This document shows, one piece after another, positions 53,763 through 62,902 of a DNA stretch of 64,000 bases; the stretch's first letter is position 1; every line of letters starts with the position of its first letter. Position numbers and translations under genes: made by a program. Under the pieces are notes generated by a model, which searched no databases, was not told where the DNA came from, and was given only the letters and a program-made list of their open reading frames with translations. This DNA is from Achromobacter sp. MYb9. GTDB taxonomy: Bacteria; Pseudomonadota; Gammaproteobacteria; Burkholderiales; Burkholderiaceae_B. The stretch covers positions 62,001-126,000 of the forward strand of contig NZ_PCOQ01000004.1 of the NCBI RefSeq assembly GCF_002975275.1, in the 5' to 3' direction.

Positions 53763-54995
53763 ATGCGTCGAAAATTCAAGATTGCCATGCTGGCGGGGCT
53801 CATCGCAGCGGCCGGAGCCATCGCGTTCGCCCCCGGCGAAGTCTCGGGGGACGAAGGTAAAACGGGAGCGCCAACGGCGCCTCAAGTTCCCGTGGCCGAG
53901 GTCATCGTGCGGACCATCGCGCCGTCGACCGATTTCACGGGATTCCTGGCGGCTCCCAAGACCGTCGAACTGCGCTCCCGCGTTGGCGGGGCCGTCGATG
54001 CGGTCACCGTTCCCGAAGGCAGTCTGGTCCGTAAGGGACAACAGTTGTTTCAGATCGACCCGCGGCCGTTTCAGGTCGCGCTTGATACCGCCACGGCGCA
54101 ATGGCGCCAGGCGGAAGTGCTGGCCGGCCAGGCCCAGGCGGATTTTGACCGGGCCCACCGGCTGGTGTCCACCGGCGCGGTCTCGCGCAAAAGCTACGAC
54201 GATGCCGTTTCAGCGCGCAACGCCCGGCAAGCCCAGGTGCAGGTGGCCAAGGCCGCCGTTGCCGCTGCGCGGCTCGACCTCTCTTACGCGCGCATCACCG
54301 CGCCGATCTCAGGGCGCGTCGACCGGGTGCGGGTGACCGAAGGCAATCTGGTCAGCGGCGGCGCGGCCGGGGCCGCCACGCTGCTGACCACGATCGTGTC
54401 GATCGACCCCGTGCACGTTTACTTCGACATCGACGAAGCCACCTACCTCAACGCCGTGAGGCACGCCCGTCCCGATGCCGGCAGCGGCAATCCGGCGCTG
54501 CCGGTCGCCGTGGGGCTGACCACGGACAAGGGCTTCCCCTACACAGGCACGCTCGACTTCGTCGCCAATCAGATCGATCGCAGCACGGGCACGATCCGCG
54601 CCCGCGCCGTGATACCCAATCCCGACGGCCAACTGGCACCGGGATTGTTCGCTCGGGCCCGCCTGGCGACGGGCGTCGAGCGCCCGGCCATCCTGATTGA
54701 CGACCAGGCCGTTGGCACTGACCAGGGAAAAAATTATGTGCTGGTGGTCGGAAAGGACAACCTGGCCCAGTATCGCGCGGTGGAGCTGGGCCAAATAGAG
54801 CAAGGGCTGCGCGTCATCAATACCGGCTTGCAACGCGGCGACCGGATTGTCATCAAGGGCCTGGTGCGACCCGGCATGGCGGTCACGCCCAGGCCGGTAC
54901 CCATGCAGCAGGCCGACGGCTCAAGCGTGCCCCAGGCGCTCGCCGCGGCAAGCGCCAAGGCTGACGACGCCGGTCTTGCAGAGGCGCGCCCATGA
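53763..54995 (+). CDS. RND efflux periplasmic adaptor (MexE/GesA-like)
   Basis: A 410-residue membrane-fusion protein. A signal or anchor segment (KIAMLAGLIAAAGAIAFAPG) is followed by lipoyl half-domains (SRVGGAVDAVTVPEGSLVRK and LDLSYARITAPISGRVDRVR), a helical hairpin (about 100-165), beta-barrel and membrane-proximal domains. GGAAGGGA lies seven bases before the ATG at 53763; the frame is open to 53706. It links the inner-membrane pump and the outer-membrane channel encoded next; the stop overlaps the pump start (ATGA). Confidence 0.93.
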   Translation: MRRKFKIAMLAGLIAAAGAIAFAPGEVSGDEGKTGAPTAPQVPVAEVIVRTIAPSTDFTGFLAAPKTVELRSRVGGAVDAVTVPEGSLVRKGQQLFQIDPRPFQVALDTATAQWRQAEVLAGQAQADFDRAHRLVSTGAVSRKSYDDAVSARNARQAQVQVAKAAVAAARLDLSYARITAPISGRVDRVRVTEGNLVSGGAAGAATLLTTIVSIDPVHVYFDIDEATYLNAVRHARPDAGSGNPALPVAVGLTTDKGFPYTGTLDFVANQIDRSTGTIRARAVIPNPDGQLAPGLFARARLATGVERPAILIDDQAVGTDQGKNYVLVVGKDNLAQYRAVELGQIEQGLRVINTGLQRGDRIVIKGLVRPGMAVTPRPVPMQQADGSSVPQALAAASAKADDAGLAEARP

Positions 54996-57900
54996 AGTTC
55001 CCTCACTTTTTCATCGCGCGGCCGATCTTCGCCATCGTCCTGTCGCTGCTCATGCTGCTAGCGGGCGCCATCGCCTTCTGGCAACTGCCCCTGAGCGAAT
55101 ACCCGGCCGTCACGCCGCCCACGGTCCAAGTTACCGCAAGCTACCCCGGCGCCAATCCCGAGGTGATCGCCGACACCGTCGCCTCGCCCCTCGAGCAAGT
55201 GATCAATGGCGTCGAGGGAATGCTCTACATGAATTCCCAGATGGCCACCGATGGCCGGATGGTGCTTACCATCGCGTTCAAGCAGGGTACGGATCCTGAC
55301 ATGGCGCAGATCCAGGTGCAGAACCGGGTCTCTCGCGCCTTGCCGCGTCTGCCCGAGGAAGTGCAACGCATCGGCGTCGTCACGCAGAAGACGTCTCCGG
55401 ACGTGTTGATGGTCGTGCACATCGTCTCGCCGGAAAAGCGGTACGACCCGCTCTATCTGTCCAACTTTGCCATCCGGCAGGTCCGCGACGAACTCGCGCG
55501 CCTGCCCGGCATCGGCGATGTGCTGGTGTGGGGCGCCGGGGAATACTCCATGCGAGTCTGGCTGGATCCCTCCAAGGCTGCCACGCGCGGGTTGACCGCC
55601 AGCGATGTGGTCGCCGCCCTGCGCGAACAGAACGTGCAGGTTGCCGCAGGCTCCGTCGGACAGCAACCGGATACGTCGGCCGCGTTCCAGGTAACGGTCA
55701 ATACACTCGGACGCCTGGCCAGCGTGGAACAGTTCGGTGAAATCGTCGTGAAAACTGGCACGGATGGCCAGGTCACCCGTCTTCGCGACATCGCCCGCGT
55801 GTCCCTGGGCGCGGACGCCTATACCCTGCGCAGCCTGATCGATGGCGAGTCGGCGCCTGCCTTGCAGATCGTCCAGAGCCCCGGCGCCAACGCCATCGAC
55901 GTTTCCAATGCCGTCCGCGCCAAGATGCAGGAGCTTCAGCGCGGCTTTCCGCAGGATATTGCGTACCGGATCGCCTATGACCCCACGGTCTTCGTGCGCG
56001 CCTCGCTGCAATCCGTGGCCATCACGCTGCTGGAGGCCATCGCGCTGGTCGTGATCGTCGTGGTGCTGTTCCTGCAGACCTGGCGTGCGTCGATCATTCC
56101 ACTTGTGGCCGTGCCCGTGTCGCTGGTGGGTACCTTCGCCATCATGCACATGTTCGGCTTCTCGCTGAACACGCTGTCCCTGTTCGGGCTGGTGCTATCG
56201 ATAGGCATCGTGGTGGACGACGCCATCGTGGTGGTCGAGAACGTGGAGCGCCATATGGCGCTGGGCGAGCCCCCCAAGGAGGCCGCGCGCAAAGCCATGG
56301 ACGAGGTGACCGGGCCAATCCTGGCCATTACGTCGGTGCTGGCGGCGGTGTTCATCCCGTCGGCGTTCCTCTCGGGCCTTCAAGGCGAGTTCTACCGCCA
56401 GTTTGCCTTGACGATCGCCATCTCGACCGTACTGTCGGCCGTCAATTCGCTCACGCTGTCGCCGGCGCTCGCCGCCATCCTGCTCAAGCCGCATCACGAG
56501 GCGGCCAAATCCGATTGGCTCACCCGCGTGATGGGAAGCATGCTGGGCGGCTTTTTCCAGCGCTTCAACCGCTTCTTCGACAGGGCTTCGAACGCCTACG
56601 TCGGGTCCGTGCGGCGGGCGGTGCGCGGCAGCGCCATCGTCCTGCTGCTGTATGCCGGCTTCGTGGGTCTGACGTGGCTGGGCTTCAGTCAGGTGCCCAA
56701 TGGGTTCGTGCCGGCCCAGGACAAGTATTTCCTGGTCGGCATTGCCCAGTTGCCAAGCGGCGCTTCGCTCGACCGCACGGAGGCCGTCGTCAAAGAGATG
56801 TCCCGGATCGCGTTGGCGGAACCTGGCGTGGAAAGCGTCGTGGCCTTTCCAGGACTCTCGGTGAATGGCCCGGTGAATGTGCCGAACTCGGCACTGATGT
56901 TCGCCATGCTCAAACCGTTCGACGAGCGCAAGGATCCTTCGCTTACGGCCAATGCCATCGCGGGAAAATTGATGGGAAAGTTCAGCCAGATCCCTGACGG
57001 CTTCGCCGGCATCTTCCCCCCGCCGCCCGTGCCGGGCCTGGGTGCCATGGGCGGCTTCAAGTTGCAGATCGAGGATCGGGCAGGATTGGGCTTCGAAGCG
57101 TTGGCGCAGGCGCAGGGCGAGATCATGGGCAAGGCCATGCAGGTGCCCGAGCTGGCGAACATGCTTGCCAGCTTCCAGACCAACGCCCCGCAATTGGGGG
57201 TGGAAGTCGACAGGGTGAAGGCCAAGTCCCTGGGCGTGTCGCTGACCGACGTATTCGAGACCCTGCAGATCAACCTGGGGTCGCTCTACGTCAACGACTT
57301 CAATCGCTTCGGGCGCACCTATCGGGTCATGGCCCAGGCGGACGCGCCGTTTCGCATGCAGGCCGAAGACATCGGCCTGCTCAAGGTGCGCAATGCGGCC
57401 GGCGACATGATTCCGCTTAGCGCGTTCGTGACCATCACCCGTGGATCAGGCCCCGACAGGATCGTTCACTACAACGGCTTCCCCTCCGCGGACATCAGCG
57501 GAGGCCCAGCGCCAGGCTATTCATCGGGTCAGGCCACCGATGCGATCGAGAAGATCGTACGCGAGACGCTGCCGGAAGGAATGATCCACGAGTGGACCGA
57601 CCTGGTCTACCAGGAAAAGCAGGCAGGCAATTCGGCGCTGTACATCTTCCCGCTGGCGGTGCTGCTGGCTTTCCTGATTCTTGCAGCCCAATACAACAGT
57701 TGGTCGCTGCCGTTCTCGGTGCTGCTGATTGCCCCAATGGCGCTGCTTTCCGCGATCGCGGGGGTTTGGGTTTCCGGTGGCGACAACAACATCTTCACGC
57801 AGATCGGCTTCGTGGTGCTGGTCGGCCTGGCCGCCAAGAACGCGATCTTGATCGTCGAGTTTGCCCGGGCCAAGGAAATCGAAGGCGCTGATCCGCTGGC

Positions 57901-58168
57901 GGCGGTGTTGGAAGCGGCGCGTTTGCGCCTGCGCCCCATCCTGATGACCTCGTTCGCCTTTATCGCTGGCGTGGTTCCGCTGGTGCTGGCTACCGGCGCC
58001 GGCGCCGAAATGCGCCACGCCATGGGCATAGCGGTGTTCGCCGGCATGCTGGGCGTGACGCTGTTCGGCCTGTTGCTGACGCCTGTGTTCTATGTCGTCG
58101 TGCGCAAACTGGCGCTGCGTCGCGTCGCCCCTGAAACCCGCAGCAACGCAAGCGACCAGCGCGCCTGA
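54992..58168 (+). CDS. RND efflux inner-membrane transporter (MexF/GesB-like)
   Basis: A 1058-residue proton-driven pump of the HAE1 family with twelve helices and two large periplasmic loops. N-terminal FFIARPIFAIVLSLLMLLAG, the helix-4 motif GIVVDDAIVVVENVERHM with the proton-relay Asp pair, and LVGLAAKNAILIVEFARAKE in the C-terminal half are visible. Residues such as FPPPPVPGLGAMGGFKLQIE match MexF and GesB more than AcrB/MexB. Likely substrates are chloramphenicol-like, quinolone or gold-stress related, but specificity is inference. Confidence 0.95.
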   Translation: MKFPHFFIARPIFAIVLSLLMLLAGAIAFWQLPLSEYPAVTPPTVQVTASYPGANPEVIADTVASPLEQVINGVEGMLYMNSQMATDGRMVLTIAFKQGTDPDMAQIQVQNRVSRALPRLPEEVQRIGVVTQKTSPDVLMVVHIVSPEKRYDPLYLSNFAIRQVRDELARLPGIGDVLVWGAGEYSMRVWLDPSKAATRGLTASDVVAALREQNVQVAAGSVGQQPDTSAAFQVTVNTLGRLASVEQFGEIVVKTGTDGQVTRLRDIARVSLGADAYTLRSLIDGESAPALQIVQSPGANAIDVSNAVRAKMQELQRGFPQDIAYRIAYDPTVFVRASLQSVAITLLEAIALVVIVVVLFLQTWRASIIPLVAVPVSLVGTFAIMHMFGFSLNTLSLFGLVLSIGIVVDDAIVVVENVERHMALGEPPKEAARKAMDEVTGPILAITSVLAAVFIPSAFLSGLQGEFYRQFALTIAISTVLSAVNSLTLSPALAAILLKPHHEAAKSDWLTRVMGSMLGGFFQRFNRFFDRASNAYVGSVRRAVRGSAIVLLLYAGFVGLTWLGFSQVPNGFVPAQDKYFLVGIAQLPSGASLDRTEAVVKEMSRIALAEPGVESVVAFPGLSVNGPVNVPNSALMFAMLKPFDERKDPSLTANAIAGKLMGKFSQIPDGFAGIFPPPPVPGLGAMGGFKLQIEDRAGLGFEALAQAQGEIMGKAMQVPELANMLASFQTNAPQLGVEVDRVKAKSLGVSLTDVFETLQINLGSLYVNDFNRFGRTYRVMAQADAPFRMQAEDIGLLKVRNAAGDMIPLSAFVTITRGSGPDRIVHYNGFPSADISGGPAPGYSSGQATDAIEKIVRETLPEGMIHEWTDLVYQEKQAGNSALYIFPLAVLLAFLILAAQYNSWSLPFSVLLIAPMALLSAIAGVWVSGGDNNIFTQIGFVVLVGLAAKNAILIVEFARAKEIEGADPLAAVLEAARLRLRPILMTSFAFIAGVVPLVLATGAGAEMRHAMGIAVFAGMLGVTLFGLLLTPVFYVVVRKLALRRVAPETRSNASDQRA

Positions 58169-58188
58169 TGGCTAGGAAGATATTTGAC

Positions 58189-59655
58189 ATGAAGACACTT
58201 TTCACACTCTCCCGCCCAGCCCGGCCGCTGGCGCCGCTTGCCCTGGCGGCCGCCTTGGCGGGATGCTCGCTGGCACCGACGCATGAGCGCCCCGTGGCCC
58301 CTATCGCAGCGGCCTATCCGTCCGGCGCCGCCTATGATCCCGTCGCCTCAGCCCCCCCCGGCGAGGCGGCCGCCGCCGATATCGGGTGGCGGGACTTTTT
58401 CCGCGATCCGCTATTGCAGCAATTGATCGACATCGCCTTGCACAACAACCAGGATCTGCGCAAAGCCGCGCTCAACGTCGAAGCAGCGCAAGCGATGTAC
58501 CGTATCCAGCGCGCCGAGATGTTGCCTGACCTTGGGGCGTCCGCCAGCGCCGCGGCCGAGCGGGTGCCGGCCGACCTTGACGCCACGGGCGCTTCCCGTA
58601 TCAGCCGGCGTTACGAGATGGCAGGCGTGACCACCGCCTGGGAGCTGGACCTGTGGGGCCGCATCCGCAGCCTCAGCGATCAGGCCCTGGCCTCATATCT
58701 GGCCCTGGCTGAAATCCGCACCGCCACGCAGATGAGCCTGGTGTCGGAAGTGGCCAATGCCTACCTCACGCTACGGGCCGACCAGGAATTGTTGCGGCTG
58801 ACAAACGATACCCTGGCCGCGCAGATGCGGTCGTACGAACTGACCGCCCGGCTTGTGGAAGCCGGCAACTCCACGCAACTCGACCTGCGCCTTGCGGAGA
58901 TTGCGCTGCGCAATGCCGAGACCCTTCACGCGGCCTACACGCGACAGGCGGCCAAGGACCGCAACGCCCTTGTGCTGTTGATGGGCCAGCCGCTGACGCC
59001 TGAGCTATCGCGACAGTTGGACGAGGCCATCACGCTACCCGACGGTATCGTGCCACCCGACCTGCCTGGCGGATTGCCATCGGAACTGCTTGCGCGCCGC
59101 CCAGACATTCGCGCGGCCGAGCAGACGCTGCGCGGCGCGAACGCCAATATCGGCGCCGCGCGCGCCGCGTTCTTCCCTACGATCAGCCTGACGGGGTCGG
59201 CGGGGACGGCCAGCGCTTCATTGGACGGGCTTTTCGGGGCGGGCTCGGGGGCCTGGAGCTTCTTGCCCCGGATCACGGTGCCCATCTTCCGTGGCGGCGC
59301 GCTGAAGGCGAACCTGGACGTCGCGCATGTGCAAAAGCGCATCGAGATCGCCAACTACGAAAAAGCCGTTCAGGTAGCCTTCCGCGACGTGGCCGACGGC
59401 CTGGCGGGCAAGCGAACGCTCGACGCGCAGATTCGTTCGGAGCAGCTATCGGTGACGGCCAGCCGCAGCGCCTACGACCTGGCCGAGCAGCGCTTCGCGG
59501 AAGGCGAAGACGACTACCTCACCCTGCTCGACGCCCACCGCATGTTGTATGGCGCGCAGCAGGCGCTGGTGCGAACACGCCTGGCACGGTTGAACAACCT
59601 CATCGAACTGTACAAGGCGCTGGGCGGAGGCTGGACCGAGCACACGGTGCAATAA
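58189..59655 (+). CDS. RND outer-membrane factor lipoprotein (OprN/GesC-like)
   Basis: A 488-residue outer-membrane channel of the NodT/OprN family. The leader ends in the lipobox LAGC, so the mature N terminus is probably acylated. Two OEP repeats follow (about 60-250 and 265-470), with WELDLWGRIRSLSDQALASY, ANAYLTLRADQELLRL and RPDIRAAEQTLRGANANIGA. The ATG at 58189 has AGGAAG eight bases upstream; the in-frame ATG at 58168 overlaps the pump gene and is less likely. It completes the tripartite pump. Confidence 0.93.
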   Translation: MKTLFTLSRPARPLAPLALAAALAGCSLAPTHERPVAPIAAAYPSGAAYDPVASAPPGEAAAADIGWRDFFRDPLLQQLIDIALHNNQDLRKAALNVEAAQAMYRIQRAEMLPDLGASASAAAERVPADLDATGASRISRRYEMAGVTTAWELDLWGRIRSLSDQALASYLALAEIRTATQMSLVSEVANAYLTLRADQELLRLTNDTLAAQMRSYELTARLVEAGNSTQLDLRLAEIALRNAETLHAAYTRQAAKDRNALVLLMGQPLTPELSRQLDEAITLPDGIVPPDLPGGLPSELLARRPDIRAAEQTLRGANANIGAARAAFFPTISLTGSAGTASASLDGLFGAGSGAWSFLPRITVPIFRGGALKANLDVAHVQKRIEIANYEKAVQVAFRDVADGLAGKRTLDAQIRSEQLSVTASRSAYDLAEQRFAEGEDDYLTLLDAHRMLYGAQQALVRTRLARLNNLIELYKALGGGWTEHTVQ

Positions 59656-59690
59656 GCAGCCGTCAACCGCCACTCAGGTGGAGGCAGGAA

Positions 59691-60194
59691 CTACATGACC
59701 TGCTTCCACCGCCGCAGCTTCGACAATGCGTCAGCGTAGGCCATGCAGGTGAAGCACTGAATCTTTCCGCCAAGGGTCTTGACCGGCCCAACCGAGGGGT
59801 CGAAGAGCGACGTTTCCGAGTGACGCGCCACGCTGTCGACGATCCGCGCCTGGCCGACCATTGTCAGTGCCTCCAATTCGTGAAGACTACTGGCAGCGAA
59901 ATGGCGTTGGAACAACGACGACAGGTGATCGACCCGGCTCAACATCGCGTCGGCCCGGTAGTAGGACGCCAAAGGGCCCGACGACAGGTCGTTCGCGAAC
60001 TGCAGGATCATCGTGTTCCAGAGGATCACGTCGGTCAGCACCATCGCCGCATCAGCGTGCAGGCCATGATCCGGCCAAAGTCGGACGGCCTGGCGAAAAT
60101 GGCTTGCGGGAATGGTGGCGATTTCCAAGCGAAACTGCCGGTGCCTTGCGTGAATATTGCAAAGGAGCTCTTGCCTTGAAGCGGGGGGTTTCAT
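59691..60194 (-). CDS. hypothetical protein, possible ClbS/DfsB-type four-helix bundle
   Basis: A 167-residue, mostly helical soluble protein. Start ASRQELLCNIHARHRQFRLE and end YADALSKLRRWKQVM recall the ClbS/DfsB (DUF1706) family, whose members begin with a PT-x-x-ELL helix and end with a KIRxW motif; the colibactin self-resistance hydrolase ClbS belongs there. The middle is not convincing by eye, so the family call is weak. It converges with the efflux operon and has no good ribosome site. No signal peptide or membrane helix. Confidence 0.5.
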   Translation of the reverse strand: MKPPASRQELLCNIHARHRQFRLEIATIPASHFRQAVRLWPDHGLHADAAMVLTDVILWNTMILQFANDLSSGPLASYYRADAMLSRVDHLSSLFQRHFAASSLHELEALTMVGQARIVDSVARHSETSLFDPSVGPVKTLGGKIQCFTCMAYADALSKLRRWKQVM

Positions 60195-60399
60195 GAGGTT
60201 GCCGTACCCATTCGTCGCGGGATTATGTGTCCACGGCGGGAATTCTGGTGGGTACCATCATTGGACTGTCAAGGATCGGAGCACGCGAATCAGCTGCTCG
60301 CCCGTCCCTGGAGGCATGCCACTTGCTGCGGACACCCTGGCGCGCAAGGCCCCGGCGCGCCGCGTGCCGCGTTTCCGGGGCCAACAACCAGGAGCAACC
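60195..60399. other. intergenic region, no recognised feature
   Basis: About 205 bases between the leftward hypothetical gene and the rightward PfpI gene. The frame of the PfpI gene is open through it, but the translation does not look like the family. No clear promoter or operator was found. Confidence 0.5.
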
Positions 60400-60951
60400 A
60401 TGGCAACACTTAAAGATCTGAACGTGGCGATTCTTGCGGTCGACGGCTTTGAACAGGTGGAATTGACCGGCCCCCGCCACGCCCTTCAAACGGAAGGCGC
60501 CCGGACGGTGCTGATTTCCGCCCGTACCGACCCCATCCTGGGCATGCATCATGACAAGCCGGGCGACCGTTTCCCGGTCGATCTGACCTTCTTGCAAGCC
60601 GCAACCGAGCCCGAGCGCTTCGACGCCCTGCTACTGCCGGGCGGCGTGGTCAATGCCGACGAAATTCGCATGCACCCTAAAGCGCAGGAGTTCGTGCAGG
60701 CGATGTTCAAGGCCGACAAGCCGGTGGCGGTCATCTGCCACGGCCCCTGGCTGCTAATTTCCGCAGGGGTGGTGAAAGGCCGGAAGATGACGAGCTGGCC
60801 ATCGCTTCAGGACGATTTACGCAACGCAGGGGCCCAGTGGGTTGACGAAGAGGTCGTCGTTGACCGGACCCTGGTCTCCAGCCGCAAGCCGGACGATATT
60901 CCGGCCTTCAATCAGGCCTTCATCAACCTGCTGCGGGCGGCTCGGCGCTGA
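60400..60951 (+). CDS. DJ-1/PfpI-family protein
   Basis: A 183-residue class I glutamine-amidotransferase-fold protein of the PfpI/YhbO/YraA type (deglycase, chaperone or stress protease-like). The nucleophile elbow is AVICHGPW with Cys113 and His114; a Glu lies in the first helix region (GFEQVELTGP) as in the family. AGGAGCAACC directly precedes the ATG at 60400. It is the first gene of a plus-strand group with AhpD-like, NmrA-like and Ohr proteins, pointing to reactive oxygen or carbonyl stress. Confidence 0.9.
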   Translation: MATLKDLNVAILAVDGFEQVELTGPRHALQTEGARTVLISARTDPILGMHHDKPGDRFPVDLTFLQAATEPERFDALLLPGGVVNADEIRMHPKAQEFVQAMFKADKPVAVICHGPWLLISAGVVKGRKMTSWPSLQDDLRNAGAQWVDEEVVVDRTLVSSRKPDDIPAFNQAFINLLRAARR

Positions 60952-61138
60952 CTTGATTCCCGGTCGGCAGGGCCCTGCCCGCCACGAGGGGCATTGTTGC
61001 CATTGCGGCAACACGGTGGTCCCCTGGCCGGGTCTTCTGCCGATCGTGGTGCCGACCTACGATTTGGGCGTTGTCCAAGCATGCGCCGCGCCCGGCCTTT
61101 GCCGCCGGACCACGCCAACCCATCTCTAGGAAGTCACC

Positions 61139-61618
61139 ATGAGTCAACGTCTGAACGCCTTTGCCCAATCGCCCCAGCTATTCAAGAAATTCGTGGAATT
61201 TGGCATGCTCTTGAAGTCCGGGGCGATCGAGCAGCCGATCCTGAGTCTGGTCGAGATCCGCGCCTCGCAAATCAACGGCTGCGGCTTCTGCCTGGACATG
61301 CACGTGAAAGAGGCCAAGATCCACGGCGAACGTGAACTGCGGCTGCACCACGTCGCGATCTGGCGCGAATCCACCGAATTCTCGCCGCGCGAACGCGCCT
61401 GCCTGGCCTGGACCGAGGCCCTGACGACGCTGGGCGCGCATGGCGTGCCCGACGAAACCTACGAGCGGGTTCGGGCCGAACTGTCCGAAAAGGAAATCTC
61501 GGACCTCAGTTTCGCCATCATGGCGATCAATGGCTGGAACCGCCTGAATGTGGGTTTCCGGACGGTTCCCGGTTCGGCCGATAAGGCCTATGGCCTCGAC
61601 AAAGCCAAGTTCGCCTAA
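61139..61618 (+). CDS. AhpD-like carboxymuconolactone-decarboxylase-family protein
   Basis: A 159-residue alkylhydroperoxidase-type protein. The redox motif is NGCGFCLDMHVKEAK with Cys48, Cys51 and His55, the AhpD core signature. All-helical fold, likely trimer or hexamer. It would reduce peroxides or serve as thiol reductant. It follows a 187-base gap with no recognised feature and precedes the NmrA-like gene by nine bases. RBS: AGGAAG seven bases upstream. Confidence 0.9.
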   Translation: MSQRLNAFAQSPQLFKKFVEFGMLLKSGAIEQPILSLVEIRASQINGCGFCLDMHVKEAKIHGERELRLHHVAIWRESTEFSPRERACLAWTEALTTLGAHGVPDETYERVRAELSEKEISDLSFAIMAINGWNRLNVGFRTVPGSADKAYGLDKAKFA

Positions 61619-61627
61619 GGAGTCGCC

Positions 61628-62383
61628 ATGAAAATCCTCGTCATCGGCGGCACGGGCCTCATCGGCTCCAAACTCGTCAAGCTTCTTATCGAACGCGGCC
61701 ACGACGCCATTGCCGCGTCGCCCGCCACCGGTGTGAATACGATCACGGGCGAAGGGCTGGACGACGCGCTGGCGGGCGTCGACACGGTGGTCGACGTGGC
61801 CAATTCCCCATCCTTCGAAGATAAGGCCGTGCTGGAGTTCTTCCAGGTTTCCGGCCGCAACCTGCTGGCGGCGGAAGCCCGCGCCGGCGTGCGCCACCAT
61901 GTGGCGCTTTCCGTGGTGGGCACCCACCGTCTGACCGAAAGCGGGTACTTCAGGGGCAAGATCGCCCAAGAACAATTGATCACCGCCGGCGGCATCCCCT
62001 ACACCATCGTTCACAGCACGCAGTTCTTTGAATTCCTGGGCGGCATTGCGCAATCGGGCGCTCAGGGCGACGACGTGCGGCTGTCGCCCGCCTTCGTTCA
62101 ACCGATTGCGTCCGACGATGTGGCCCTGGCCATGGCCGACGCCACATTGGCGGCCCCGGTGAACGGCACGGTGGAAATCGCCGGACCCGAACGCGTGCGC
62201 CTGGCCGAACTGGTGCAACGCTACCTGCGCAAAACCGGCGACGCACGCTTGGTGCGGGCAGACCCCGGCGCGCGCTATTTCGGCGCCCTGCTCGACGACG
62301 ACACCCTGGTGCCAGGGCCCAATCCGCGCCTGGGCAACATCGACTTCGAAACCTGGTTCAGCCAGTCGGGCACAAAAAAGTAG
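61628..62383 (+). CDS. NmrA-like NAD(P)-binding protein (atypical SDR)
   Basis: A 251-residue Rossmann-fold protein starting MKILVIGGTGLIGSKLVKLL (G-x2-G-x2-G motif). The sequence lacks the Tyr-x3-Lys pair at the usual place, and VHSTQFFEFLGGIAQSGAQG resembles NmrA/HSCARG-type redox sensors or quinone oxidoreductase-like proteins. AAGGAG precedes the ATG. Between the AhpD-like and Ohr genes, so a role in oxidative stress is likely. Confidence 0.85.
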   Translation: MKILVIGGTGLIGSKLVKLLIERGHDAIAASPATGVNTITGEGLDDALAGVDTVVDVANSPSFEDKAVLEFFQVSGRNLLAAEARAGVRHHVALSVVGTHRLTESGYFRGKIAQEQLITAGGIPYTIVHSTQFFEFLGGIAQSGAQGDDVRLSPAFVQPIASDDVALAMADATLAAPVNGTVEIAGPERVRLAELVQRYLRKTGDARLVRADPGARYFGALLDDDTLVPGPNPRLGNIDFETWFSQSGTKK

Positions 62384-62399
62384 CCACACGAGCTCTTTC

Positions 62400-62894
62400 A
62401 TGCGCAAACCGCAGCCCCCTTCCCTGACGCTCCTGGACAAGTACCGTGGGCGGGATTTCCTTCCCCTGTACACGACCAGCGTGACGGTGCGGGGCGGCGA
62501 GGCCGCGCATGGCCGCGCCTCCGGCATTGCCATTTCGGATGATGGCGAACTGCTCGTGGAACTACGATTGCCGGTCGAATTGGGGGGAACCGGCGGTGGA
62601 ACCAACCCCGAACAGCTGTTCGCGGCCGGCTATGCGGCGTGCTTCCACGGCGCGTTAAGCATGTTGGCTGCGCGCGCCGGCCTATCCATTCCGGATGCCT
62701 CGGTGACGGCCACGGTCTCGTTCGGTCGCGACCCCGTCGATGGCTTGTTCGCGGTGATCGCGAACATCAACATCCACCTGCCCGGCGTGGCCAAGGCCGT
62801 GGCCGAAGAGCTGGCGCGCAATACCGAACGCCTATGCCCGTACTCCAAAATGGCCCAGAACGGGATCGAATGCGTGGTGATGTTGACGCAATAA
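62400..62894 (+). CDS. organic hydroperoxide resistance protein Ohr
   Basis: A 164-residue Ohr/OsmC-family thiol peroxidase that reduces organic and fatty-acid hydroperoxides with lipoylated partners. Peroxidatic Cys81 in AACFHGALS and resolving Cys146 in LCPYSKM are conserved, as are YTTSVTVRGG and GTNPEQLFAAGYAACF. It has an N-terminal addition of about 20 residues compared with typical Ohr (140-145 residues). No OhrR gene is adjacent; the LysR gene at 62903 converges instead. Confidence 0.92.
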   Translation: MRKPQPPSLTLLDKYRGRDFLPLYTTSVTVRGGEAAHGRASGIAISDDGELLVELRLPVELGGTGGGTNPEQLFAAGYAACFHGALSMLAARAGLSIPDASVTATVSFGRDPVDGLFAVIANINIHLPGVAKAVAEELARNTERLCPYSKMAQNGIECVVMLTQ

Positions 62895-62902
62895 GCAGGG
62901 CG

